Assembly: GCF_002262885.1 (NCBI RefSeq)
Contig: NZ_NKYF01000035.1
Location: 1-64,000 of the forward strand
Reading direction: 5' to 3'
Source: Pseudonocardia sp. MH-G8
Lineage (GTDB): Bacteria > Actinomycetota > Actinomycetes > Mycobacteriales > Pseudonocardiaceae
Length of the DNA stretch: 64,000 nucleotides
Shown: piece by piece, positions 16,566-23,983 of the stretch
Layout of the letters: every line of letters starts with the position of its first letter
Numbering within the stretch: the stretch's first letter is position 1
Notes under the pieces: generated by a model
The model's input: the letters and a program-made list of their open reading frames with translations, nothing else
What the model was told of the DNA's origin: nothing
Database searches by the model: none
Position numbers and translations under genes: made by a program

Positions 16566-16688
16566 GAGCGCGACTCGCACGCGCCCGGACCCCGACTCGC
16601 GGGGGTGGGGCCCCCACCCCCGACTCGCGCACGTGGGTGGCCCCCCACCCCCGCGAGTCGGGGTCTGGGCGTACGGGAGTCGCGCTCC
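16566..16688. repeat. Repeat family C, copy 2 (23-bp perfect arms)
   Basis: GACCCCGACTCGCGGGGGTG continues to 16610 (arm 16588-16610) and is exactly complementary to 16643-16665. The loop holds a third GACTCGCG and a GGGTGG...CCACCC pair. Outer arms GCGCGACTCGCACGCGCCC and its near-complement ending GAGTCGCGCTC enclose it. It lies between convergent genes (membrane protein and hisI), where it could end transcription from both sides. Confidence 0.8.
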
Positions 16689-16697
16689 CGGTGCGGG

Positions 16698-17060
16698 TCA
16701 GCGGCCGGCGAGCAGGACGTCGGCGTCGAAGCAGGTGCGGGTGCCCGTGTGGCAGGCGGCCCCGGTCTGGTCGACGACGACGAGCACGGCGTCGCCGTCG
16801 CAGTCCAGCCGCACCTCGTGCACGTCCTGGACGTTGCCCGAGGTCGCGCCCTTCACCCAGTACTCCTCGCGGGAACGCGACCAGTACGTGGCCCGGCCGG
16901 TGGTGAGGGTGCGGTGCAGCGCCTCGTCGTCCATCCACGCGACCATCAGCACCTCGCCGGTGCCGCGCTGTTGGACGACCGCGCACACGAGCCCGTCCGG
17001 GTTGCGCTTGAGCCGTGCGGCGATCCCGGGGTCGAGCGCGGACTCCGCCACCCGCGCCAT
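16698..17060 (-). CDS. hisI: Phosphoribosyl-AMP cyclohydrolase
   Basis: A 120-aa cyclohydrolase opening the adenine ring of PR-AMP in histidine synthesis. It has MVAWMDDEAL, ATYWSRSREEYWVKGATSGN, the metal site LDCDGDAVL and the two cysteines in GAACHTGTRTCF. Monofunctional: no HisE pyrophosphohydrolase domain is fused. The ATG overlaps the hisF stop as TGATG; a GTG one codon earlier is also possible. Last gene of the his run. Confidence 0.96.
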   Translation of the reverse strand: MARVAESALDPGIAARLKRNPDGLVCAVVQQRGTGEVLMVAWMDDEALHRTLTTGRATYWSRSREEYWVKGATSGNVQDVHEVRLDCDGDAVLVVVDQTGAACHTGTRTCFDADVLLAGR

Positions 17061-17833
17061 CACCGCACCTCCACGTCCGCGGCCCGCAGGCCGTCCTTGA
17101 CGTCCTTGATCCGCAGCTGCCCGAAGTGGAAGACGCTCGCGGCGAGCACGGCATCGGCACCGGCGCGGATCGCCGGCGGGAAGTGCTCGACCGCGCCCGC
17201 GCCGCCGCTCGCGATCACCGGGACGTCCACCCGGGCGCGCACCGCCGCGATCATCTCCAGGTCGAAGCCTGCCCGGGTGCCGTCGGCGTCCATCGAGTTG
17301 AGCAGGATCTCCCCCACGCCCAGCTCCGCGCCGCGCGCGGCCCAGTCGACGGCGTCGATACCGGTGCCGCGGCGCCCGCCGTGGGTGGTGACCTCCCAGC
17401 CCGACGCCGTGGGCTCGCCGCCCTCGGGGACCTTCCGCGCGTCGACCGACAGCACGATGCACTGCGCCCCGAACCGGCGGCTCGCCTCGTGCAGCAGCTC
17501 CGGGCGCAGGATCGCCGCGGTGTTGATGCCGACCTTGTCGGCGCCCGCCCGCAACAGCGTGTCGACGTCGTCGGTGCTGCGGACGCCACCGCCGACCGTG
17601 AGCGGGATGAACACCTGCTCGGCGGTGCGCCGGACGACGTCGAGCATGGTGGCCCGCTCCCCCGACGACGCGGTGACGTCGAGGAACGTCAGCTCGTCGG
17701 CGCCCTCGGCGTCGTAGACGCGGGCCATCTCCACCGGGTCGCCCGCATCGCGCAGGTCGGTGAAGTTGACGCCCTTGACGACGCGCCCGGCGTCGACGTC
17801 CAGGCAGGGGATGACGCGGACCGCAACCCCCAT
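17060..17833 (-). CDS. hisF: Imidazole glycerol phosphate synthase, cyclase subunit
   Basis: A 257-aa TIM barrel that takes ammonia from HisH and PRFAR to make IGP and AICAR. It has VIPCLDVDAGRVVKGVNF with catalytic Asp about 10, PLTVGGGVRSTDDV, DAVDWAARGAELGVGEIL and ASGGAGAVEHF. TGATG overlaps join it to priA upstream and hisI downstream. Partner hisH is at 19033-19668, two genes upstream. Confidence 0.97.
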   Translation of the reverse strand: MGVAVRVIPCLDVDAGRVVKGVNFTDLRDAGDPVEMARVYDAEGADELTFLDVTASSGERATMLDVVRRTAEQVFIPLTVGGGVRSTDDVDTLLRAGADKVGINTAAILRPELLHEASRRFGAQCIVLSVDARKVPEGGEPTASGWEVTTHGGRRGTGIDAVDWAARGAELGVGEILLNSMDADGTRAGFDLEMIAAVRARVDVPVIASGGAGAVEHFPPAIRAGADAVLAASVFHFGQLRIKDVKDGLRAADVEVR

Positions 17834-18600
17834 CAGCCGGCCGCCCGTCCCGCGGGCCGCACCGCGCGCACGGCGTCGAGGGCCTCGGGCAGGGTGAACC
17901 GGCCCGCGTAGAGCGCCTTGCCGACGATCGAGCCCTCCACGTTGACGCCGGTTGCCGCCAGCTCGGCCAGCGCCACGAGGTCGGCCACCTCCGAAATACC
18001 TCCGGAGGCGATCACCGGGGCCTTCGTGGCGGCCGCGACCTCACGCATCAGGTCCAGGTTCGGGCCGCGCAGCATGCCGTCCTTGCTGACGTCGGTGACG
18101 ACGTAGCGGGCGCACCCGTCGCGGTCCAGCCGCTCCAGGACCTCCCACAGGTCGCCGCCGTCGCGCGTCCAGCCGCGGGCGGCGAGGCGGTGCTGCCCCT
18201 CGACGATGCGGACGTCGAGCCCGACCGCGATCCGCTCGCCGTGCCGCGCGATCGCCGCCGCGCACCACTGCGGGTCCTCCAGCGCCGCGGTGCCCAGGTT
18301 CACGCGGGCGCAGCCGGTGCCCAGCGCGCGCTCGAGGGACGCGTCGTCGCGGATGCCGCCGGAGAGCTCCACGGCGACGTCCAGCTCCCCGACGACCTCG
18401 GCGAGCAGCTCGGCGTTGGACCCGCGGCCGAACGCCGCGTCCAGGTCGACGAGGTGGATCCACTCCGCGCCGTCGCGCTGCCAGGCCATCGCCGCCTCGC
18501 GGGGGGCGCCGTAACCGGTCTCGGTGCCGGCCTCGCCCTGCACCAGGCGGACGGCCTGGCCGTCGGCCACGTCAACAGCGGGAAGCAACGTAAAACTCAC
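17833..18600 (-). CDS. priA: Bifunctional HisA/TrpF isomerase PriA
   Basis: A 255-aa TIM-barrel isomerase. It starts FTLLPAVDVADGQAVRLVQG with the catalytic Asp, and has ELSGGIRDD, LAARGWTRDGG and YVVTDVSKDGML with the second catalytic Asp. In actinobacteria this enzyme isomerises both ProFAR (histidine) and PRA (tryptophan). The trp operon here has no trpF, which fits that dual role. GTG start. The 432-bp gap upstream, carrying repeats, separates it from hisH. Confidence 0.94.
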   Translation of the reverse strand: MSFTLLPAVDVADGQAVRLVQGEAGTETGYGAPREAAMAWQRDGAEWIHLVDLDAAFGRGSNAELLAEVVGELDVAVELSGGIRDDASLERALGTGCARVNLGTAALEDPQWCAAAIARHGERIAVGLDVRIVEGQHRLAARGWTRDGGDLWEVLERLDRDGCARYVVTDVSKDGMLRGPNLDLMREVAAATKAPVIASGGISEVADLVALAELAATGVNVEGSIVGKALYAGRFTLPEALDAVRAVRPAGRAAG

Positions 18601-19032
18601 CTGACGAGCCTAGCTCGGCAACACCCCCCAGCGACGAACGGCACTCTCGTCGCCGCGGAGCGAGTCGCACCGCAAGGTCCTCGCGACCGGGCTCACGTAC
18701 GTCTCGCACGCCGGCTCGGTGTCATGATCGCCAGGAGCGGTCCCAGAGCCGCAGATCTGCTGTTCTGGAACCACTTTCGCTGATCAAGGCCGCCGACGCG
18801 CATGATCCGAAGTTTCGGTTGCCCATCGCTGCTCGGACAGCCATAGCCAACCGATACCCGCGATCATGACTCCGCCACGCGGATGCCCGGAGTGGGAGGC
18901 AGCCCCGGGGACCAGGGACTGCGCCCCCGGAAACGAGAACTGCGGCAACGCCCTCCGACGCGCGCCCAGGCCGATGATCACGATCTGCAGCCGCGGCACC
19001 AGCCGACGAAGGTGCCGCGCGGCGGGGGAGGA
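18601..19032. other. 432-bp gap between hisH and priA, occupied by repeats
   Basis: No gene is credible here. It contains repeat B copy 1 (18662-18792) and a 149-bp segment bounded by 11-bp perfect inverted repeats, GTCATGATCGC (18721-18731) and GCGATCATGAC (18859-18869). The rest (18870-19032) is unremarkable GC-rich sequence. The gap breaks an otherwise tightly overlapped his operon, so the repeat material was probably inserted there. Confidence 0.7.
18662..18792 (+). repeat. Repeat family B, copy 1 (covarying hairpin)
   Basis: This aligns without gaps over 131 bp to 55495-55625, and its last 71 bp align without gaps to 55999-56069. The hairpin is 18739-18755 with 18756-18772, centred on AGATCT: 14 Watson-Crick pairs, one G-T and two mismatches of 17. 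It ends CGCTGATCAAGGCCG. See the finding on covariation. Function unknown. Confidence 0.8.
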
Positions 19033-19668
19033 TCACCCCACGACGTCGCGCAGCCAGTTCCGCAGCACCATGGCGCCGGCATCGCCGGACTTCTCCGGGT
19101 GGAACTGGGTGGCCGCCAGCGGGCCGTTCTCGACCGCCGCGACGAAGTCCTCGCCGTGGTGGGCCCACGTGACGAGGGGCGGCTTCAGGACGTCGGATTC
19201 CTCCAGCTCCCAGCGCCGCACGGCGAACGAGTGCACGAAGTAGAAGCGCTCGTCGGCGTCGAGGCCGGCGAAGAGCGTGGAGCCGGCCGGGGCGCGCACG
19301 GTGTTCCAGCCCATGTGCGGCAGCACGTCGGCCTTGAGCCCCTCCACCGTGCCGGGCCACTGCCCGCACCCCGCGGTGCGCTCGCCCCACTCGACGCCCA
19401 GGTCGAACAGCACCTGCATCCCCACGCAGATGCCCAGCACGGGACGGCCGCCGGCCAGCCGGCGCTCGATCAGCCGCGGGCCGTCGACCTCGGCGAGCCC
19501 GCGCATGCAGGCGGCGAAGGCGCCCACGCCCGGAACGACGAGGCCGTCGGCCTCCAACGCGGCGTGCGGATCAGCCGTGACCGTGACGTCGGCACCCACA
19601 CGCTGCAGCGCGCGTTCCGCGGAACGCAGGTTGCCCGATCCGTAGTCCAGCACAACGATCCTCGACAC
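19033..19668 (-). CDS. hisH: Imidazole glycerol phosphate synthase, glutamine amidotransferase subunit
   Basis: A 211-aa class-I amidotransferase supplying ammonia to HisF. It starts IVVLDYGSGNLRS, has the nucleophile in LGICVGMQVLFD, and the catalytic His/Glu in ATQFHPEKSG. GTG start with GGAGGC just upstream. It is separated from the PHP gene upstream by 225 bp and from priA downstream by 432 bp, both carrying repeat sequence. Confidence 0.97.
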   Translation of the reverse strand: MSRIVVLDYGSGNLRSAERALQRVGADVTVTADPHAALEADGLVVPGVGAFAACMRGLAEVDGPRLIERRLAGGRPVLGICVGMQVLFDLGVEWGERTAGCGQWPGTVEGLKADVLPHMGWNTVRAPAGSTLFAGLDADERFYFVHSFAVRRWELEESDVLKPPLVTWAHHGEDFVAAVENGPLAATQFHPEKSGDAGAMVLRNWLRDVVG

Positions 19669-19797
19669 GCCTCCAGGGTACGTCGTGCCTCGCAGCGGGC
19701 GACCAAGCAGCAGACGGGTGACAGGCGGGCTGATCGGCCCCGAGCCGCACGCCGTTGCTGTCCCGACCGCACCAACGTGCTTCTCACGGGGTCCGCG

Positions 19798-19815
19798 CGG
19801 CCTTGATCAGAGTGA
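19798..19815 (-). repeat. Solitary end-box of repeat B/A
   Basis: Minus strand CTGATCAAGGCCGCGCGG in the 225-bp gap between hisH and the PHP gene. The 13-mer CTGATCAAGGCCG also ends repeat B copies 1 and 3 and begins repeat A, so this may be a decayed remnant. The rest of the gap shows nothing recognisable. Confidence 0.45.
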
Positions 19816-19893
19816 CCCGCGCGTCAACATCGCTCCGACCACCGGCACTTGCCTCTCGGAACGGCCACCGGCCGGAGAGCGCCCGCAGACCCG

Positions 19894-20772
19894 TCACGAC
19901 AGCCGGCGCCCGCCACCCGTCCCCGGCACGGACCGGACGCCGCGTGACCACAGCTCCCCCGCCGCCCCAGCGGCCCGGAACCCGCAGTCCAGCGCCACCT
20001 GCGCGGCGTCGGCGAACCGGTTGGCCAGGTCACGGGGCCGGTGCGCGTCGCTGCCGAACGAGACCGCGTCACCCCCGGCATCCACCCACCACTGCACCAG
20101 CTCGGGCGCGAGCGGCACCCGAGTGTTGATCTCCAGGGCGCGCCCGCTCGCCGCGAGCACGGTCAGCACCTCGCGGAACGCGTCCTCGAAGTCCGCCGGA
20201 CGGAACGGCCCCGCGTCGGCGGGCCAGTGCCGTACGGGGTAGTCGATGTGGGCGAGCACCTGGAACGGCGCGTCCGAGGCCGCCATCACGACGGCCTCGG
20301 CCAGGTAGGAGCGCACGACGTCGGCGGCCGCGGTGTCGCCCATCGCGTGGTCGACCAGGCGCGGCTCGTCGCGCCCGCCGACCGAGTGCACCGACCCGAG
20401 CACGCGGTGGAACTGCCCGCGGGCGAGCAGCGCCTCCGTCTGCTCCGCGTGCCAGTGCGGTTCCGACAGCTCGACACCGGACAGGATCCGCAGCTCCGGG
20501 TAGCGCTCGCGGCAGCGCTGCAGGCAGGCCAGGTAGCCCTCGACGTCGAGCGGGCGCGGCGCCACCCGGCCGTCGGGACGCAGCCAGCGCCCGAGCACCT
20601 CGGGCATGGCGTCACCGGGCCGCACCACCCACGGGGTCAGGTCGGCGTGCTCGGTGAACGCCACCGAAGGCAGCCGCAGCTGCTCGGCCCGGGCGCAGGT
20701 GGCGTCCATCGCGCCCTCGACGGCGTCCCAGGACCACTCGGTGTGGACGTGGTTGTCACCGGGGAGAGTCAG
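19894..20772 (-). CDS. PHP-family phosphatase, candidate histidinol-phosphatase (HisJ/HisK type)
   Basis: PHP metal-dependent phosphoesterase, about 292 aa. The first ATG/GTG in this phase (20709) would remove the metal motif: the open frame upstream encodes TLPGDNHVHTEWSWDAVEGA, holding the HxH ligands. The only usable codon before that is CTG at 20772, which overlaps the hisB stop as CTGA and has GAAGGG six bases upstream. Further PHP motifs are VAFTEHADLT, GVELSEPHWH, VLGSVHS, LAHIDYP, EINTR and SFGSDAHRP. The fold and its place inside the his run suggest it dephosphorylates histidinol phosphate; this is inference, since many actinobacteria use a HisN of another family. Confidence 0.85.
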   Translation of the reverse strand: MTLPGDNHVHTEWSWDAVEGAMDATCARAEQLRLPSVAFTEHADLTPWVVRPGDAMPEVLGRWLRPDGRVAPRPLDVEGYLACLQRCRERYPELRILSGVELSEPHWHAEQTEALLARGQFHRVLGSVHSVGGRDEPRLVDHAMGDTAAADVVRSYLAEAVVMAASDAPFQVLAHIDYPVRHWPADAGPFRPADFEDAFREVLTVLAASGRALEINTRVPLAPELVQWWVDAGGDAVSFGSDAHRPRDLANRFADAAQVALDCGFRAAGAAGELWSRGVRSVPGTGGGRRLS

Positions 20773-21368
20773 AGCGTGCCCTTCGTCGACGCGATCCCGG
20801 TGAGCCGCGCGTCCGGCTCCACGGCCGCACGCAGGGCGCGGGCGATCGCCTTGAACTCGGCCTCGGTGACGTGGTGCGGGTCGCGCCCGTCGAGCACCCG
20901 CACGTGCAGCGCGAGGTGGCCGTGGAAGGCCAGCGACTCGAACACGTGCCGGTTGAGCACCGTGGGGTAGTGCCCGCCGACGACGAAGCCCCGCATGACG
21001 TCCGGCTCACCGGTGTGCACGGTGTAGGGGCGCCCGGAGACGTCGACGACGGCCTGCGCGAGCGCCTCGTCCATCGGGATCCAGGCGTCGCCGAAGCGGC
21101 GGATGCCCTTCTTGTCGCCCAGCGCCTGCCGGATCGCCTGCCCGAGCACGATCGCGACGTCCTCGACCGTGTGGTGCACGTCGATCTCGACGTCACCCGC
21201 GGCGCGGACGGTGAGGTCGAACGCGCCGTGCTTGCCGAACGCGTCGAGCATGTGGTCGTAGAACGGGACGCCGGTGCTGATCTCGGTGGTGCCGGAGCCG
21301 TCGAGGTCGATCTCGACGAGCACCTTCGACTCCTTGGTGACGCGCTCGACGCGCCCGGTCCGGCTCAT
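20769..21368 (-). CDS. hisB: Imidazoleglycerol-phosphate dehydratase
   Basis: A 199-aa manganese dehydratase. It has STGVPFYDHMLDAFGKHG, the metal-binding HHTVEDVAI, the second repeat YPTVLNRHVFESLAFHGHLALHV in parts, and DPHHVTEAEFKA. Monofunctional, with no fused phosphatase, which leaves the phosphatase step to another protein. The ATG (MSRTGRVERVTKES) overlaps the stop of a 26-codon frame that bridges the 73-bp gap from hisC. Confidence 0.97.
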   Translation of the reverse strand: MSRTGRVERVTKESKVLVEIDLDGSGTTEISTGVPFYDHMLDAFGKHGAFDLTVRAAGDVEIDVHHTVEDVAIVLGQAIRQALGDKKGIRRFGDAWIPMDEALAQAVVDVSGRPYTVHTGEPDVMRGFVVGGHYPTVLNRHVFESLAFHGHLALHVRVLDGRDPHHVTEAEFKAIARALRAAVEPDARLTGIASTKGTL

Positions 21369-21445
21369 CGCACGGCCTCGCTAACGCTCGGCCGGCGCTT
21401 CGCGCAGGCACTGTGCTGATGGTTCGCTCGCTGGCGCTCGCTCAC
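21365..21445 (-). CDS. Possible 26-codon coupling ORF between hisC and hisB
   Basis: GTG at 21445 overlaps the hisC stop (GTGA), with AAGGAG five bases upstream; its own TGA overlaps the hisB ATG (ATGA). It encodes a basic 26-aa peptide beginning VSERQRANHQHSAC. Its first 35 bases are repeat D. It probably carries ribosomes from hisC to hisB rather than making a functional peptide. Translation is not shown. Confidence 0.35.
   Translation of the reverse strand: MSERQRANHQHSACAKRRPSVSEAVR
21411..21445 (-). repeat. Repeat family D, copy 2 at the hisC/hisB junction
   Basis: Minus strand GTGAGCGAGCGCCAGC, then GAGCGAACCATCAGCACAG. It matches 7429-7461 except for a 2-base indel and single substitutions. 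It is placed so that GTGA contains the end of hisC and a new start codon. Confidence 0.75.
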
Positions 21446-22569
21446 ATCAACTCCTTGTCCGCCACGTCGACTGCGATCTGCAGGAACGCGTCGTTCTCCT
21501 CCGGCGTGCCGATCGTGACACGCAGGTGTTCTGCGATCCCGACGTCGCGGATCAGCACCCCGCGGTCGAGGAAGGCGCGCCAGGCGCGCGGTGCGTCGGC
21601 GAAGCGGCCGAACAGCACGAAGTTGGCGTCGCTGGGCACCACGGAGTAGCCCGCGGCGGCCAGGGCCGGCATCACGCGGTCGCGCTCGGCGCGCAGCAGC
21701 GCCACCGACCCGAGCGTGGCGTCGGCGTGGCGCAGGGCGGCGCGCGCCGCGGCCTGGGTGGGCGCGGACAGGTGGTAGGGCAGCCGCACCAGCTGGAGAG
21801 CGTCGACCACGGCGGGCGCCGCGGCGAGGTAGCCCAGCCGCCCGCCGGCGAACGCGAACGCCTTGCTCATCGTGCGGCACACCACGAGCTTGTGGCCGTG
21901 CGTGGCGAGCAGGGAGATGGCGCTGGGCCGGTCGGAGAACTCGGCGTAGGCCTCGTCGACGACCACGAGCCCGGGCGCGGCGTCGACGAGCACGGCCAGC
22001 TCGTCGGGCTCGATGCTCTGCCCGGTGGGGTTGTTCGGGCTGGTGAGGAACGTCAGGTCGGGGCCCTGTTCACGCAGCACGGACGCGGCTTCGCGCACGT
22101 CGAGCGAGAAATCCGACCGGCGCGGCGCCGGCAGCCACTCGGTGCGCGTGCCGGAGGCGATGATGGGGTGCATCGAGTACGAGGGCTCGAACCCGACGGC
22201 CATGCGGCCCGGCCCGCCGAACGCCTGCATGAGCTGCTGCAGGATCTCGTTGGAGCCGTTGGCGCACCAGACGTTGGCGCAGGACAGCGGCACGCCGGTG
22301 GACTCCGACAGGTACGCGGCGAGGTCCGTGCGCAGCCCGACCGCGTTGCGGTCCGGGTAGCGGTGCAGCTCCCCTGCCACCGCCTGCACGGCCTTCGTGA
22401 CGTCGGCGACCAGCTCCGGTGGCGGCGGGTACGGGTTCTCGTTGGTGTTGAGCCGCACCGCGACGTCCAGCTGCGGGGCGCCGTAGGGGCTGCGGCCGCG
22501 CAGGTCCTCGCGCAGCGGGAGATCGTCGAGGGTGACCTCGTCACCGACCGCGTTCTGCACCGCGGTCAT
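21442..22569 (-). CDS. hisC: Histidinol-phosphate aminotransferase
   Basis: A 375-aa PLP aminotransferase (class I/II). It has RLNTNENPYPPPPEL, WCANGSNEILQQLM, the substrate region TSPNNPTGQ, VVVDEAYAEFS and the PLP Lys in RTMSKAFAFAGGRLGY, ending LRVTIGTPEENDAFL. ATG overlaps the hisD stop (ATGA). It makes histidinol phosphate, the substrate of the proposed PHP phosphatase downstream. Confidence 0.96.
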   Translation of the reverse strand: MTAVQNAVGDEVTLDDLPLREDLRGRSPYGAPQLDVAVRLNTNENPYPPPPELVADVTKAVQAVAGELHRYPDRNAVGLRTDLAAYLSESTGVPLSCANVWCANGSNEILQQLMQAFGGPGRMAVGFEPSYSMHPIIASGTRTEWLPAPRRSDFSLDVREAASVLREQGPDLTFLTSPNNPTGQSIEPDELAVLVDAAPGLVVVDEAYAEFSDRPSAISLLATHGHKLVVCRTMSKAFAFAGGRLGYLAAAPAVVDALQLVRLPYHLSAPTQAAARAALRHADATLGSVALLRAERDRVMPALAAAGYSVVPSDANFVLFGRFADAPRAWRAFLDRGVLIRDVGIAEHLRVTIGTPEENDAFLQIAVDVADKELM

Positions 22570-23885
22570 CGGGCGAACCTCGCTGTGACAGCCTCGCCGT
22601 GCGCCGGCAGATCCTCGGCGCCCGCGAGCGTGACGACCTGGTCGGCCACCTCCCGCAGCGCGTCTTCGGTGTACTCCACGACGTGCACGCCGCGCAGGAA
22701 CGTCTGCACCGACAGGCCCCCCGAGTGCCGCGCGCACCCGCCGGTGGGCAGCACGTGGTTGGAGCCGGCGCAGTAGTCGCCGAGCGACACCGGTGCGTGG
22801 GGGCCGATGAAGATCGCTCCCGCGTTGCGCACCCGGAAGCCGACCTCGCGCGCGTCGCGGGTCTGGATCTCCAGGTGCTCGGCGGCGTAGGCGTCCACGA
22901 CGGTGAGCCCGGCGGCGACGTCGTCCACGAGCACGGTGCCCGACTGCGGGCCGCTCAACGCGGTGCGGACGCGCTCGCTGTGCTTGGTGGCCGCGACGCG
23001 CACCGCCAGCTCGCGGTCGACGGCGTCGGCCAGCTCCGCGGACGTCGTGACCAGCACCGACGCCGCGGCCGGGTCGTGCTCGGCCTGGCTGATGAGGTCG
23101 ACGGCGACGTGCACCGGCTCGGCCGTGTCGTCGGCGAGCACGGCGATCTCGGTGGTGCCGGCCTCCGCGTCGATGCCGATCAGGCCGCGCAGCAGCCGCT
23201 TCGCCGCGGTGACGTAGATGTTGCCCGGACCGGTGACCACGTCGACCGGCTCCAGCTCGGAGCCGTCGGTGTCGGTGCCGCCGTAGGCCAGCAGCGCGAC
23301 GGCCTGCGCCCCGCCGACGGCCCACACCTCCTCGACACCCAGCAGCGCCGCTGCGGCGAGGACCGTGGGGTGCGGCAGCCCGCCGTGCTCGGCCTGCGGC
23401 GGCGAGGCCAGCACGATCGACTCGACGCCCGCGGCCTGCGCAGGCACCACGTTCATCACCACGCTGGACGGGTAGACGGCCAGCCCGCCCGGGGCGTAGA
23501 GACCCACGCGCCGCACCGGCACGAACCTCTCGGTGACGGTGCCGCCCGGCGCCACCTGCGTGACGAGGTCGCTGCGGCGCTGGTCGGCGTGCACGGCCCG
23601 GGCGCGCGCGATCGAGGTCTCCAGCGCCTCCCGCACGCCCGCGTCGAGCGCGGCCAGCGCGCCCTGCAGGGTCTGGGCAGGCACCCGCACGGCGCTGGGC
23701 CGCACCCGGTCGAACTTCTCCGCCAGCTCCAACGCCGCCTCGGCCCCGCGCTCGCGCACGTCCTCGACGATCGGGCGGACCTGGTGGAGCACCGCATCGA
23801 CGTCCTGCTCGGCCCGCGGCAGCAGCCCGCGGAGGCGGGCGGTGCGGGGCAGGGGTGCGGCGCGCAGGTCGAGACGACGGAGCAT
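22566..23885 (-). CDS. hisD: Histidinol dehydrogenase
   Basis: A 439-aa zinc enzyme catalysing two NAD-dependent oxidations from histidinol to histidine. It has GLYAPGGLAVYPSSVVMNV, VTGPGNIYVTAAKR, the zinc ligands around LISQAEHDPAA and DAYAAEHLEI, and DYCAGSNHVLPTGGCAR. I start it at MLRRLDLRA; an in-frame ATG 33 bp upstream gives a non-conserved extension. A TACGCT box 7 nt before the ATG and no ribosome site suggest leaderless transcription. It is the first gene of the his run here; hisG and hisE are elsewhere. Confidence 0.96.
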   Translation of the reverse strand: MLRRLDLRAAPLPRTARLRGLLPRAEQDVDAVLHQVRPIVEDVRERGAEAALELAEKFDRVRPSAVRVPAQTLQGALAALDAGVREALETSIARARAVHADQRRSDLVTQVAPGGTVTERFVPVRRVGLYAPGGLAVYPSSVVMNVVPAQAAGVESIVLASPPQAEHGGLPHPTVLAAAALLGVEEVWAVGGAQAVALLAYGGTDTDGSELEPVDVVTGPGNIYVTAAKRLLRGLIGIDAEAGTTEIAVLADDTAEPVHVAVDLISQAEHDPAAASVLVTTSAELADAVDRELAVRVAATKHSERVRTALSGPQSGTVLVDDVAAGLTVVDAYAAEHLEIQTRDAREVGFRVRNAGAIFIGPHAPVSLGDYCAGSNHVLPTGGCARHSGGLSVQTFLRGVHVVEYTEDALREVADQVVTLAGAEDLPAHGEAVTARFAR

Positions 23886-23892
23886 GGGCACC

Positions 23893-23898
23893 AGCGTA
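23893..23898 (-). promoter_or_regulatory. Possible hisD -10 box (leaderless)
   Basis: TACGCT on the minus strand, 7 bases before the hisD ATG. No clear -35. It fits a leaderless his operon transcript. Confidence 0.3.
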
Positions 23899-23983
23899 AT
23901 CCGGTCCCCCGACGACACCGGCGTGACGTGCGCCGGACGGGCCGATCATGAGTCGCGCCGCGCCGCTCGGGTACGCCGCCGGT

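Noticed and set aside
13576..17160. A 1194-aa minus-strand frame
   Set aside because: Only the final 216 residues (response regulator) are real; upstream it runs antisense to the membrane gene and out of phase with the kinase.
18722..19390. A 222-aa minus-strand frame over the hisH/priA gap
   Set aside because: It overlaps hisH out of phase and otherwise reads through repeat B; no domain.
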